A DNA stretch of 64,000 bases from Ichthyophonus hoferi (Eukaryota > Opisthokonta > Ichthyosporea > Ichthyophonida > Ichthyophonidae), in contig NAOQ01000007.1 of assembly GCA_002751075.1 (NCBI GenBank), positions 340,158-404,157 of the forward strand. The letters are read 5' to 3'. The notes beneath the pieces were generated by a model, which ran no database searches, was not told where the DNA came from, and worked only from the letters and a program-made list of their open reading frames with translations. The position numbers and the translations under genes are program-made. How positions within the stretch are numbered: the first letter of the stretch is position 1; each line of letters starts with the position of its first letter. This document shows, piece by piece, positions 1-13,887 of this stretch.

Positions 1-1025
1 GGGTTTAGACATTCGAGGGTACGTATGACCTCATCCCTCTCGTAATTACTGATGGAGGTTCCCAAAGTATTTGAAATAAAGTCTGCCTCATTCCCTAACA
101 GATCTAGGGCAAACTGTAATGGGTAATGGCTTGAGGAATCAGCTAGTGGTACTGCACATAAAATCACTTATCGCTCGTCAACGTAATTAATTAATTGTTT
201 GATTTCAATTTTATATAAAATCCTTACTTGAAGAAACTGAGACTAAGAATTGCAAACATAAATTTATAAACCAACGTTATACAACCCTGTTTATCTTTTA
301 TTGTGTCGGCTATAACAATAAGACTGCTTTGGAAATATTTATCTTATTAATGTAACACAGGTTACTTTAATTACAAGTAACTGAAAGCCAATAGGAAAAT
401 ACTTTGAGAAGCAAAAAATTAATTTCATCTCAAACATATACCTCCAGTTTGCATGCTGCACAATGATGGGTACACACTTAAACGACTGTAATACGTCAAT
501 TGAGGTACTACTGGATACTGTTTAACATATAAGCAAATTTACATGCACAAAATAATCTTTGTGAAAAGTGATAATTTTGGAATTGATTGCAAAAAGCGCC
601 AGATGCGATCCTTTGGAAGGTATAAAAAAGTAAAGGAAGAACATGAAACTAGTATAGAGCTAAAGATTATTGTTTATGCTTTAAGCATTAGGAGTATGCT
701 AACCGTAGTAGCATATAAGTAGGCGAGTTAAAAAAAAGCAAACGTAATATCCTCAAAAGAGTTTATATAATATAATTGTCTTGCGAGCTGTTGCAAGGCT
801 ATTGCTGAGATGGGAAACAAGGGGAAAGTATGATAGCGGTTTAAAAAATAAATAAATGTGTGTATATTGAACATGACTTAGTGTGCCACAGAATATATTT
901 GCAATAATATCTATTCATGTTAAGAAATGCTATCTTACCTGACAGATCTCACCCCCAACATGTTGCTTATCATCAGGGCCTTCCTTGGGCGACATGCTCA
1001 TTGGGCCAGTAATAGTCTCCGGCAT
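1..1025 (-). CDS. Unidentified gene, 5' part only (two exons; continues beyond left edge)
   Basis: Two exons are proposed. Exon 1 is 953-1025, beginning at ATG (1025-1023) and ending at a GTGAGA donor in phase 1. Exon 2 is 1-151 after a TGTGCAG acceptor and stays open to the window edge. Joined, they read MPETITGPMSMSPKEG..., then PLADSSSHYPLQFALDLLG and ...NYERDEVIRTLECLN, about 75 residues with normal composition. Of the three possible phases for exon 2, only the one supplied by this donor is open. A second donor 17 bases further on (GTAAGA) would hit a stop almost at once. I do not recognise the family. The start and the first junction are plausible rather than proven, and the rest of the gene lies outside the window. 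Confidence 0.45.
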
Positions 1026-4000
1026 ATCACGATATTGCGATATTGATAATGACTAATAGAATAGTCGTATGAATTAATTCGACCTATCCAGGAACTATTT
1101 CTGGCTTTATATCCACGGTTAAAGGTCTATCTACTAAATTTTGAGGCCAAACGTAACCTATAAAGGTTATAAGAATCAATTCGCACCTTCCTTAGCTATA
1201 GGTAGCTCTATAATACTAAGCACTCTATAATCTAAGCAGGATATTTTAAGGTCTAAGAGAATGTAAGTCGTAGGAATAATATGGTTTTAGCCACTGTAAA
1301 GGAGACTAACTGTAAATACTGATGATTGTTAATACCTATTTTGGCAGAGGTCAGTTGCAATTTATATATACTGTATAATTGTACCAAAATTATATCACGC
1401 CTATACTCCCGCCTTTATCTCATCTTCGATTGTTAGGTCATTTGCAGGTGATTGGTGCTAAGATTTGCAGCATGGAAATGCTGACATTGATTGGTGGGAT
1501 TGTTCTTTCACAGCATTTTAATCATTTGTCCGTCAATGCAAGATGTATAAACATGCTGGGTATGTACCATTTACCATAGAGTCAGTGATACAGTCTCCAG
1601 TGAAGCAGTGGCTATGGTGGGATCGAGGGATAACGTAATTTACTGTTAGGCTACTCTTCTAGCGGTAATAACTAGATACGCGGTGAATAGGATTGGAGTC
1701 ATGACAGGAGAGACAAAAAAATAGGTACAAATATTCCTGATGATAATCCTATTTGTATTTGAAAGTATACACATGATGGTTTGACTCGTTAATCGTTGCC
1801 TCATCATTCGCCTCATGCTTCTATAAATGGTATGTGAAAACAAAACTGAAAGCCCTTTTTCGTCATAAAGTTGACATGTAATGGTATTTACAAAAGAAAC
1901 GTACTATTGCGATTGTTGATTAACTCATTACTCATTAACTGCTATTATAAACATTTTAAAGACAGAAATAAATAAATTGCTGTCCTGTATATTATTTCCT
2001 TTCAAGAGAAGAAAAAATGCAGGAAAGTATTGGTTTAGAGAGCCTTGCCTGTCATGTTACCTATATGCCTACTACAGAGGCGCAGATCCATTATGCTGTC
2101 CAATAATATGCGAGTATCGTTATAAGCCAACAATAATGCCTTTACTGCTCCATTAACATTACCAATCAGAAACATCCAAGAATGTAGATTTAGATCAGAG
2201 TTTAGCTGGGTAGTGGCAAACAATAATTCACAAAATCGTGTCTGTTCAATATATGGATTACATAATTAAGTACCAACATTTTCCTGTAGAACACGATTAG
2301 CAGCCTCTTATACAATTTTTCAAAAAAAAAAAAAAAAAAAACGGAAGAACAGCAACCACCTCAAAATGAAAATATTTTCTAACCATTTTTAATTACGATA
2401 TTACGTGGGAGTTTACATAAATATTATCATGTTTATAACAATTTCTTAATAAACAGCATAACACTTAACAAGCTTCAGTGATTTTCTTAATAGTAATGAC
2501 TAATATTAACCCCCTTCTGTAGGGGTAAATTATGCTGGAATTTTTTTTCAATAGTGCCAGTCGCTTAAAAAGACGGCATAAGCCAGGAAGTGTTTATAAA
2601 TAGTAATTTGCAATACCTGGGATTGCGAAGGGCGCCAAACGACAACAGGCAGCTGAACATAAATGGCGCTTTAATAGGTCGACGCATTGACTCTAAGATG
2701 CTCTGGCCTCCTCTTTCTTTATTAGTTAGACTGATAGCAGTAAAAATAATAGCTTGAGCATAATGAATAACATATTAGACTCTATTGTTCAAATAAACTT
2801 GGTGGATGTTCGCCTCACCAACTTGAACGAAAGGCTACTACTTAAAGAATTTGTTGTAATGCATTAAAGTAAAGTCAAAAGTTGTTTGAAAGGTTCTTTT
2901 TCTAATAAATAAATAATAACACTGTATTATTATTGGGCATTTCACTCCATAAAAAGCCCGAATGCGCATGTATAGTCTTTAAAGTGACTAAATGTGTCAT
3001 CCAGGTAAAAATTGGAATACAACGGGAATTTAATCATAGTAAGTTACATTATCTTCTACTATATTATATTACAATACTATTCTATCTTAAGTTTAATTAA
3101 TGACCTGTCGATGCAGCATAGTACATAATTATTATTAGCAAATTATGAAAAGAAGAAAAATATCTTGTAAAGGTCCTTGGTATGACCATTGTACCAAAAG
3201 ACATCTAGCCACACTTAATCAGTATATCTATCTACCTTTGGGTGATTCCGCTCTGAAAATTGGTAAAAATTGTTTGTTGAAATTGTTTGATCCAGTCAAA
3301 ATAAACCCCTTTTGCAGTTCAATTGTGGTTAATCCAACTCTTCAGCACCTAATGGCTTGAGCCTAGACCCGGGTCGTCAGAACAGCCTATCAATTGTTAC
3401 CTTGACAATTTTATGTTTTTGTGTCATCTTGGCTTTGCTTTGCATCGGTTATTGGAGGCACATTGTTATTTACTGGTTCGATTTGGATGGGGCAATTAAA
3501 AATGCTTCTTCAAACGCATTAAAACGTTAAACCCCGACGACTACTGTGTTGACACTCCATATCACATAGTTGTCCGATACTATGGTTTATAGAATTTGGT
3601 GGAAGAAACTAAATGCCAACATATAAAGCATATTATAAATAACATATGGTGCCTGTTAATAGATTTAGGTATAATATGAAGTCCACGGACAAGGCGTCGC
3701 TAACGTGAGAAAGCATGGAATGTTTAAAATAAGATATACTAAAATAAGCCCGATAATCAACTGTACCTTGAATAAGTCGTACTGTTAATTCATTATACTG
3801 AAAATATGCGACTTTTGAGTTTATATGTTGATAGGTGTCAAACCTAGACAGAACGGGCACAATTTTATATCAGCATTTTAATGAATACGAGCTTAAGTTA
3901 CGAATTTTGTGCTTTATAATACTAAAATATGGAAAGATTTGGCATCTACAGTGGCATCTGAAATTAAAGGTTCCAGTAAGCTATTTTTTGTTGATGTATA

Positions 4001-5179
4001 GGTTGTTCAGTCCGGCTGACCAGTAGAATTACTAATTTTGGCTAACAAATTCAAATGTTGGAGCGAGCATATTTAAATTCTAGCTTTGGATTATCTACAA
4101 TACTTGCGAACTGTCCAATTCTAAAAATATGTTATTATTTGGTTCTAATGAAGGGTGTCATAAACAGGGATTAAATATAGCAATGGATACTTACAATGAA
4201 AATTCAATACATATACAGTATGATGTTAACAAACAAAACTAATCATTAAGCAAAGTGTTGAAGAAAAAGTATTTTACATAGGTCATTCATATAACTCCCT
4301 TCCAAATACATACATTAACCGTAGGACAGACCCAGTTGTTATACGGTATTCCACGAGTCAAACCAAGTTACTTGACCCGCGATTAAAGTTAAGTGCTTCA
4401 CATTAAATTGAATTGATTGTCAAAAGAATATATTTTGCCAGAATTAAAGCAAGAAGTAAGTCTTGTTTATCTGATTAATATCTTCACATATTAATAGGAT
4501 ATTTAAATATTGTATATAATAATATTACTATAATTCATAATTAAATTATGATTGCTTGTCTAATCCCTGAAGTACGGAAGCTTTTGTCTTTTGTAAGTTC
4601 TATAAGATCGCGGTATTGACAACATTATTGGCTTGAAAATAAAGAAAACTTTTAGTTAGTATGTGATGGGTTCCAAATGGAATTAATTTATCAATCTCAA
4701 CTTCGAAAAATAAATAAATCTAGGGTAAATATAAGCGCAGGACGTCAGCTTTGCATATCTTGGAAACTTTAAAGAACCACAAGTTCTGTTTGGTGATTAT
4801 ACTTCCTGCACTACTGTCTGTATAGTGTATTATTTTATAGTAACTATCTGGAATAACTATATATTTTAATATAGATAAAATACTATTTTCTAGACTTGAT
4901 TTCCTATAGATTAATCAGTTATCTTATTATTTAACAAATGTAATTAATCATTATGACAACTTATTTTGGATATAAAAATAAGCAATTGATTACCGTTCTA
5001 TATTTTATCATTACTCGGGTTACTATTATAAATAAACAGCTAATACACATTATTAGGCTTAGAAGTAGCTATGGGAAAATTGTTTACTCCATATTTGGAA
5101 CACGATAACACAATAAACGAGACTTATAGTAAAATGGTCTAAAGATTCATCCGATGAACTAGTTGTCAACGATGTTTAC
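1026..5179. other. AT-rich spacer without recognisable genes
   Basis: Both strands hold only short open frames (under about 75 codons) with no family resemblance and no flanking splice pattern that links them. There is a pure A run at about 2323-2341. I see no RNA gene. Confidence 0.5.
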
Positions 5180-5640
5180 AACCGCGCTCAGTCTCGCTTT
5201 ACTAATCCGAGATGCTCTATGATTGACAGGTTTAGATTGTACCAACTATTTTTCCAAACTAAATATGCAATAGCAATTGCCAATAGTATTAACTGGTTAT
5301 AGTTATATAAAGAAACACCTAAATTAATTAAATGTTTCTGTTTTAACAGATTTGAAACAAATACATAGTAATGTATAATACCCATGTTCTACGTAAGTTC
5401 CTGAATGATCCTTGGAATAGTTACTGGTTACTATATGTTTTTTTTTTAAAGAACAGGTTCTAGAACAATCTTGTTTGAGTTCTCCTCGGGCAATATGTTA
5501 AACTCTACTGACTTTGAACTTGGTCAACTTGATATTTGCCCAGATCCAACAACTATATAACCAGCGCACACAAACTTAGGCTGGATCCTGATTACTAGTA
5601 GTAATTAAGGAAGATAACGAGTTTAAATTAAATCGCAATA
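5180..5640. repeat. Dispersed repeat, copy 1 (of three)
   Basis: The stretch around 5385-5600 resembles 8960-9215: both begin with GTA(A/G)GTTC(C/T)TGAATGA, pass an AACAAT/AGCAAT..GAGTTC block and a (G)GTAATATGTT-like or GCAATATGTTAAA block, and end near TTTAG..GGATCC / TTTAGATCC. The blocks are in the same order but diverged. Boundaries are approximate. Confidence 0.4.
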
Positions 5641-6469
5641 AGTGTGTCATTGCAAAGGAAATATATTCCTAATAAAATTGTTGCCAGATAAAAATGCAAA
5701 TCAGTCACACAGCAAATATATAATAGGATTTGTAGGTCTACATGAAAAGACACTCTGAGTACAGCCTACACCCAATTTATTGACTCTTATACATCAACAC
5801 AATTAGGAGAGGAATGTAGTTCTTCTAACAATTCTAATTTACAAAGGACATAATCTGAAGGATCTGGTAAAGATCATTATATCTCGTTTGCCGCTAAAGC
5901 AGAGTCTGCACTGGACAACAAAAATTGTGGCAGCTATGGATTATATAGGGTTTTGACAATATGTACGATTGCAAATAAATGAGTGTTGGCATTGACAATT
6001 ATCATTATGTTTTTGTTTGAATTGCTTAAATAACATATAATATATATTTTTTTGCATCTGTTGTTCATTTATTGTTTGTTTCCCAAGCATAACATTTTCG
6101 CTAAGCACAACAACTATCAATTAAAAATGCTTTTTCCTCCAATCAAATAAAACAATCAATTCTTGTAGCATGGGATGGCAATCTCTCTAATCAAAACTAT
6201 TTTCTGCAATATCCCATGTATTTATTATGTATAAAATTACGTGAGGATACCTTGTATTAAAAGTGAGGCTTGTAAGCCATTCAATGACTAATTGACAACA
6301 AATAAATTATAGGTTTGTACGTAAGCTACCCTATAGTTTATTTGCATTAATGTTTCACTGAATAAATGATGAAGTTTTCAGCCTTTATAAGTGCGTAGCT
6401 AAATGTTTTCCTGATGTCTTGCACAAATACTTATTGTTTATATAGCATTGAACCTGGCTAAAAGATGGT

Positions 6470-7005
6470 AAATTCTAAAGGAATGAGTGGTACACCACCA
6501 GTAGCCGGCAACAAGTTGGTCATGAAATGGTTTGTCCAATACAAGTTGTGGGAATGATTTTCTCAATCAGATGACGTGATTCATTGTTATAGATTAACGG
6601 AATGTAAATGATTGGACAGACGAAAGGCATTAGAGAAAACGTCACCTAAATTAATAATATACGTAATATACGTTAGATCAATTGGAGAAATTAAGAGTAA
6701 GTATTGATCAAGAAATTCCAGTGGGCCTCATAGAACTCTGTGAATAATATTAACCAATAAAGATCTATTCCGTTTCCATTTGGGTCAAAATGTGAAACGT
6801 AGCTATATATGTGATGAACAAGAAGTGAAAAATGATAAAAGGAATGTAAACAACCAATAAAGACACGGGCAATGGTGTACAAAACCATTACAAACAAGGC
6901 TTTGCATCTCTTACTATTTTGTTATTAATATCTTACATATATTTTTTTATTGATGGTTAAAAAATATTTGGCTTGCATTTTATATTCATCATACTTTATG
7001 GTAAT
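6470..7005. repeat. Long direct repeat, left copy (LTR-like)
   Basis: This copy and the one at about 7785-8330 are collinear over roughly 540 bases with clear but diverged identity, which I estimate by eye at about three quarters. Shared landmarks in order are GGAA(T/C)G(A/C)GTGGTACA, GATCAAGA(A/G)ATTC(C/T)AGTGG, AAAACGTAGCTATAT, CCAATAAAG and CTTTGC(A/T). The segment between the copies carries a Ty1/copia pol remnant, so the pair may be the LTRs of one old, internally shortened element. Confidence 0.55.
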
Positions 7006-7780
7006 GTCATCGAGTTTCTGAACTAGATTAATAAATCCAGTAAAATCAACATCTCCTTCAGCAGAGCTATTCTCACCAAGTATTCTGCCAAACCTAACCT
7101 GGATCACTATGAGATATTTCTTCACCTCCTGAGGTACCTGACAATGTACCCAGCAGAGATCGTAGGATGCAAGTCTGGACCCAACAGCCTGATAACCTAT
7201 TTTGATGCAGACATTTCAATGCAAGAATATACTAATGCTAAAAGTATCGGTGGCTATTGCATCTTCCTGGCTGGAGTATTTTTGGATTGTAACAGTTGAA
7301 AACAAACTATATGTGCCCTCTCGTCAATGGAAAGCGAAATTCTGAGTATGGCAGTTACAACACAGCAGATTACATATATTACAGTATCAATGGATGAGCT
7401 TAGCTTTGACACTAGGAGAGTACTGCTGTATGGTATAGAGACAACATAAGTGGCATATAACTACGTAGTGAGATGTGCTCTCCAGTAACACATGCCACAT
7501 CACTGTTCATTTTCACTATGTCAAAGAGGTAGGAAGTAACAATGAAATTGAATTCAAGAACATCTCATCTAAGGATCAAGCTACTGACTGTCTGATCAGG
7601 CCTTTTTGAATTAGATCAATCCAGGTGGTCAAGAAACTCCTATGTTTACAAACTCAACCTTAGAAGCAAAATACCCTAGATATTATTCAGGAACCACTAG
7701 CACAGTCACATCATTGAGCTAACAGTCTTTCCTCTCTTCTTGGCTCTCTTTAGCATCTCAGCCAATGGGAGAGTTTTGCA
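7006..7780 (+). mobile_element. Ty1/copia retrotransposon fossil (pol 3' end, RNase H region)
   Basis: Between about 7065 and 7400 the plus strand shows the typical copia order at the end of pol: a short LLRYL segment, then a Y(F)DAD motif with GGYCIFLAG following, then an ALSSMESE block, as in copia RNase H (DADWAG..., TSGYVFLLGG, ALSS.EAE). The element is a broken remnant with several disruptions and is old, judging from the divergence of the repeats on either side. Only the 3' part of pol is recognisable. Confidence 0.65.
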
Positions 7781-7784
7781 AGGC

Positions 7785-8330
7785 CGTCAACTCTGAAGGA
7801 ACGCGTGGTACAGCCACACTTAGCTGAAAACAAGTGGGCCAGGAAATGGTTGATCCAATATTAGTTATGTGAATGATATTCTTAATTAAATTAGGTTCTT
7901 CATCAATATAGATTAATGGAAAATAAATGATAGGAGAGATGAAAGACATTAGAGGAAAAACCACACAAATTAGGAGGCGTATGTTAGGTCAATTAGAGAA
8001 ATTAAGATTAAGTCATGATCAAGAGATTCTAGTGGACCTCATAGGACTCCTGTGAATTACCTTAATCAATAATGATCTATCTTGTTTTCATTTGGATCAA
8101 AATTTAAAACGTAGCTATATTGACATCTGCAATAAACCAGAAGTGCAAAAGGACAAAATAATCATAAACATCCAATAAAGGCATATATGTGGACGTATAA
8201 AATCGTTATAAACAAAGCTTTGCTTTTCTTGCTTTTTGTTAGCAATACCTTATATATATATATTCTCATTGATGACTAGAAGATACTTGGCCTGTATTTT
8301 ATAATTATCATATTCTATTTTAATGTGTAG
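7785..8330. repeat. Long direct repeat, right copy (LTR-like)
   Basis: Partner of the copy at 6470-7005, in the same orientation and lying just 3' of the copia RNase H remnant, as expected for a 3' LTR. Terminal bases and target-site copies could not be fixed by eye because of divergence. Confidence 0.5.
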
Positions 8331-8499
8331 TTATTTATTGGTATATGATTATAATAGTCAGCGCTCCAATATTTTCCCATTTCTCCTATTGAGAATACAG
8401 AGAACTGTTTAGTTACTTTTAATAATAATTATTATTATTACATAGATCCAGCCTTAACACTTTTCACTGATCATTCACACTGTAATATTAATACAAACG

Positions 8500-8720
8500 C
8501 AACTAAGCATGCTAAGGTAAGAGTCTCTTCTCAATTTGTAGGAGAATACTTTAGACAGCTGAGAATAGAATCATCATACACTCCTTCTCTTACATCAAAC
8601 TCATCTCATCTTTCTATTGAAAGTGTGTCAGAGCTAAAAACTATTTCTATCACTAGCCCAGCGAGAGATACTTCTATTAAAAAAATTCATTTGAAATCCC
8701 TGAAGCCTGTAAATAAATCC
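8500..8720 (+). other. Ser-rich coding-like remnant
   Basis: One plus frame reads as a Ser/Thr-rich stretch (SSYTPSLTSNSSHLSIES and so on). The composition resembles the Ser-rich stretch at 55300-55580, and both lie next to copies of the same dispersed repeat. It is not a gene as it stands. It is probably a remnant carried by the repeat family. Confidence 0.25.
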
Positions 8721-8789
8721 CTAGAACTACCATAAATTGCTATAAATTTCTGTATGTTTAGAAGCATTTAAAATAAGGCTTTAATTGGT

Positions 8790-9240
8790 AATTGAGACTT
8801 GGATATTAATTGATATTAATTAGTTAATTCAATTATGTCACTGATTGCATTTAATTAGAAGTAGATGCTTAGTGCTGTCTAGTGTAAATTTACCATGGTT
8901 TTTAGATAATGATCATTAATTTTAAATCACTTAGTAATTGATAATACACATGTGATATGTAGGTTCTTGAATGAATCGTTGAATCGTCACTGGCTGACTT
9001 TATAATAACAGGTGCTACATAATTTCGTGAAACATCCTTTGAAATATTATTAAATAGCTTGTTTATAAGAACATTTTATAGAGCAATTTTATTGAGTTCC
9101 TATTTGGTAATATGTTTAATTCAACTATTATCACATAGTCAACTAATATGGACTTCAAGCAACAGCTATTCAATCAGCATAAACAAATTTAGTTTAGATC
9201 CAGAGTTCAAAGTTGTTAAGGAATAAACCTTAAATATGAA
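8790..9240. repeat. Dispersed repeat, copy 2 (of three)
   Basis: It shares the blocks TTAATTA(G/A)T(T/C)AATTCAAT, TTTAATTAGA and TTAGTGC(T/A)GT with 54295-54370, and a second set of blocks with 5385-5600. It is followed at 9300-9560 by a Lys/Arg-rich then Ser/Asp/Glu-rich coding-like remnant, which parallels the arrangement after copy 3. Confidence 0.45.
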
Positions 9241-9691
9241 CACCAATTTTAGGTCATGACTAGAGTTATAAGTGAGCAGAGACATGATACACTTTATCAA
9301 ACTAGAATTAGGTACAAAAGGAAAATAACAGCTAGCAAATCAAGATTCATAGTTACCAAGAAAAGGAAGAAACCTTGAATCTAGTTTCCCCCAGACTCAA
9401 GTGATGATCAACACAAATTAAGGCAAATCTTTGAAAAAGATGATATCTCCACCAGTCCAGAGGCTAGTGATACAGGGTTTAGTGAGACCAGTGAAGAAAA
9501 AAATACATATATTTTCTTTGATTACCAAGAGGAATCTATACAGGCTACCATAAATTGCAACATTAAAGAATGTGCAGCTAGTAAAAAACTCCTATGTGAT
9601 TGGTTTTCACTTCAAAACACCACGAGCTAATCAGATAGCTATTGCTAATATTGTAAGCTTGCGTATCAGGGCATATTGATTCTTAATCTAT

Positions 9692-10351
9692 GTTATGACC
9701 AGAATTTCTAATCGAAAATCGCAATAACAAATGATCCAAAAATCTACTNNNNNNNNNNNNNNNNNNNNNNNNNNNNNNNNNNNNNNNNNNNNNNNNNNNN
9801 NNNNNNNNNNNNNNNNNNNNNNNNNNNNNNNNNNNNNNNNNNNNNNNNNNNNNNNNNNNNNNNNNNNNNNNNNNNNNNNNNNNNNNNNNNNNNNNNNNNN
9901 NNNNNNNNNNNNNNNNNNNNNNNNNNNNNNNNNNNNNNNNNNNNNNNNNNNNNNNNNNNNNNNNNNNNNNNNNNNNNNNNNNNNNNNNNNNNNNNNNNNN
10001 NNNNNNNNNNNNNNNNNNNNNNNNNNNNNNNNNNNNNNNNNNNNNNNNNNNNNNNNNNNNNNNNNNNNNNNNNNNNNNNNNNNNNNNNNNNNNNNNNNNN
10101 NNNNNNNNNNNNNNNNNNNNNNNNNNNNNNNNNNNNNNNNNNNNNNNNNNNNNNNNNNNNNNNNNNNNNNNNNNNNNNNNNNNNNNNNNNNNNNNNNNNN
10201 NNNNNNNNNNNNNNNNNNNNNNNNNNNNNNNNNNNNNNNNNNNNNNNNNNNNNNNNNNNNNNNNNNNNNNNNNNNNNNNNNNNNNNGAAATTGTAGTAGA
10301 TTTTTGGATCATTTGTTATTGCGATTTTCGATAAGAAATTCTGGTCATAAC
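9692..10351. repeat. 57-bp inverted repeat flanking an assembly gap
   Basis: The left arm 9692-9748 and right arm 10295-10351 are reverse complements of each other with one mismatch over 57 bases (outer end GTTATGACCAGAATTTCT, inner end AAAAATCTACT). N runs from 9749 to 10286, so the left arm touches the gap. It is either the terminal inverted repeats of a short transposon (MITE-like) or an artefact of gap placement. No clear target-site duplication is visible. Confidence 0.6.
9749..10286. other. Assembly gap (538 N)
   Basis: A run of N; nothing can be said about its content beyond the inverted flanks. Confidence 0.99.
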
Positions 10352-13300
10352 AATTTAGTTTTATGTTTTTTTCTAGGGAGAAAAACCAATTATTACACTA
10401 ACTAAATGATATTCATATTCTAAAACAACTATGATTTCAATTCACAACATCATATATGTCAATCTGGTGCTAAAATACTATAATAATAAACAGATTAGAT
10501 TAATATATTTGCATATATTCTGAAAATTGTAATAACGAAATGCTACACATTATAGGCAAATATAATATAGCACCATTGTAGTGGAATGATGTCAAGGTCA
10601 ATCCATGGAGTTCAATTACATCCTTTCAAAATGAAATTACAATGGATTAACTTTATTGGATATGGGATATATAAGAAAATAAACTGATGAAAAGCGTAAT
10701 TTACAAAAAGGATATATAATATTCTTAACTGTTAAATGCAATCTCATATGTGCAACATTCGAAACCATACCATAGTTTATAGACATGGTAGAGTGAAAAG
10801 CAATAATCTCTAAACCCTTCTCAAGGAATATGTAATATCCTGAGATGGTAAAACCATGTTTAATTATGACATGTAAAATCCATACTACCAAGTGCAACCA
10901 CAAATTAGCCCTGCCTACTCTGCTGTTGTTATTAGTGATTAGCCCACCCATTGTATCTAAGACAACATTGCATAGTGAATAGAAATGCCTCAGGGTAAAA
11001 ACTACTTCAGAAAATGAATTAGAAAAATAGTAAATAAAACAAGCATTTTTTTAACTGTGAAGTCTATCGTTACAATACTTACAGATAATATTTAAATATA
11101 CACCAGTAGAGCCTATCAACATCTATCACAAGCTGATCAACTATTAATATAAAAAAGTCTGCTTCTCTTATGATAAAACATTTATATATTTATATAACTG
11201 GGCCCACATATAGGGATTAATTAACTTATATTAGGTCATTGCTTTGCTGTGGTGAGCTGATTGATAGCTTATTGACTTCATTGGGAAGAAAAAAAATGGA
11301 GCAACAGACATTAACAATGTGGTGTCTTCACAATACTACGTACCATACCTTTGGTAAAAAGTAACATTAATTTTGCTCTTGACCAGTAATATTTCAAGTA
11401 TTGATGTGTTGTTCACCCTGAGAAATTTTCCATTTTGCATTGCACCTAAGGTGATAATGTTAGCTGCTAATATCACGTTATGCTGGCACCAGGTAAGTCA
11501 TCATCCAAGTTTAAAATAGAGATTATTTTACAATTATGCAAAGATATTAAATTATAAAAACAGAAATTGATAATGAAAATAGGGTATATTTGGTAACTTT
11601 TATGGGAAATGCTTTATATATGATCTTAAACTATTCCACTAAGTCACAATCAAGGGATAAGCTAAGGTGATAGCAAGCAATTATTAGATTTTTCCACATC
11701 TCCAGAATAAAATGTTTTCCTAGATTACACCATTATCTTTCCCACGAAAGACATACACGCTTTACTATGGGAAAGATACCAAGCCCCAATATAGTTCTTA
11801 TAGTAAAGTGCCACGACGATCTTCTCATTATTCAGCATAAGATAATAGATAATAGATGACCTTCAGAAGATAGGAAAAGGTGTGGTTCAAGGGCGATGCT
11901 ACTGGGTTATAGAAGGAGTGTTTGTGGTGACAGTAAAGAATAGAGCTATAAGCCTCAGAATATTCTGAATGACTTAACTCTCTAAATATATTCTTGGATG
12001 AAGCCAAAAGTTAGAGGAAATCGGAAGTGGGGTCGAGAGTAGACGAACTGGAGTCGCAGGTGGTTATACCACTGATCAGTAAAGCCTTTTCATGAGAGAT
12101 GAGAGTGACAGTCATTAACAGACTTGGGGTAACCGCTATTCGGGTGAAAACAGTAATTATAGATAGCATAGACTGAGTACTCGATTATATCGATTGTTCG
12201 TTTTAAAATACTAATATTCTCTAATGTTCTATAGCTAATGGCATCTTCTTGCTGACAGCGAAGGTTTTATTCCTTAACCTGATGCAGATGTGAAGTTCTT
12301 GGTAATATTATCCAGCTTTGTACCAGGGCACTCAGTTTATAAAGTGAGGGTATCTAAAATCAAATTCAGCTATGATACAGAATATTGTTCCAGGGCTGCT
12401 TATGACAACTAATAACAGGAGTTAATCCAGAAGCACCTGAATCATTCTTATAAAATGCTACAATTGGTCTTGTTCTATTGAGTTAAACTAAACATTTATT
12501 GGTTTCCTGCCAAAAAAGGCATATTCTATAACGCCTAAGTTTACCGGAGTTTCTCTATCCAATAAACATATGTCACACCACATCCAGAATTCTACCTAAC
12601 TGCTAACGATCGTTATTCTCCCCTACTAGGAAATATAAAGCTTATCTAAAATGGCCAAAAAAGTGACCATTATGTAATTTGATCAGATTTCCAACGTCAA
12701 GCATAGCAGCTGAATTTCTTAACAGTTTCAAGACCATCTCTGATTGAAATCACACAAAATCTGTATGCTTTTAAAAACAATGAGGATCAAGAATAGATAA
12801 ATGGTCATCCTTCATTAGTCATTGTGAATAGTCACTACCTAATCATTGTAATAAATTATCGATTGATTAATTAATTTATCAAAATTCACCCTGAACTACT
12901 TCTGTTTTACATAATAAATGACCAAGACTATATATTAGGCGAGTCGAATATAGTCTAACTATTCTCTTTGCACCATCCGTATGAAATGAAATCTGCTAAT
13001 CTTGAATCACTTAATATATGCCTATTGCTAGGTTAGGAATCATCTGTTTGACATTTTAGTTTGCTGTCTAATTACTATTCTTCATATTTGAAGCCAGTAT
13101 CTAACCAAAAACGGACAGCCTCTACAAAAATATATCAACAACAGTCTGATTGTCACAAATGCCCTCTATCCAAATGATGCTTCAGGTACGTGTCACAACT
13201 TTCATTGAGCAGAATTGCTAGGTTAGACATGTAAGAGTTCGTGATTAATCCACAATAACCATCTAATATCGTTTCTCGCGACGATAATTTGATCCGACCA

Positions 13301-13887
13301 ACAGTTTTATATATATGCTCATTGGTATTCAATTTATCGGGGCATAAAGGTATATCTGGCCACAATTGCTAGTAAGATACATTAAAATTTTCTGAACAGC
13401 ATATGCAATGCATTGTCACTTTTGTGTGCTTCATAATGTCAGAGAATGTGTATATTTATTGATTTGGGTGACCAGCACTGCAGAAATAGCAAACCAAAAG
13501 CATGATAACATCTATGTCTAGGAACAAGGATTTGAAGCAAAAAAAATATCAACTATAAGATGATGGAAAACGAGTGCATTTTGACCACAATAAGAGTCCT
13601 TATGTTATATTATTTTAAGGTGCATATTATTAGTAAGTTATTAGGTGAATCTACTTTTTTATCTGGCAGGTTGAGCTATCAATAAAATAATATGATCATT
13701 GTAAATATCCATAAATACTATAACCACGTGGGGGGGAAATATCTGCACCAAATATATGCATTTAATAAGTAATTATTATTTACATACATACAGATTATAC
13801 TTATGTTACCATATAGTGTATATAAATTACTTAACAAAGTACGTAGTTATCTAGCAAGCTGAAAGATAGTAATACTAATTTGCCATT
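10352..13887. other. AT-rich spacer without convincing genes
   Basis: The longest open frames (about 104 codons at 10637-10951 and 70 codons at 13153-13365, both minus) have no recognisable motif. The first is an Ile/Tyr/Leu-rich translation typical of AT-rich DNA. No RNA gene or repeat with a partner elsewhere in the window was found. Confidence 0.45.

Noticed and set aside
10637-10951. 104-codon minus open frame
   Set aside because: Ile/Tyr/Leu-rich translation typical of AT-rich DNA, with no motif, splice context or repeat partner.
13153-13365. 70-codon minus open frame with a fairly protein-like composition
   Set aside because: No recognisable family and no supporting exon on either side; too short to call.
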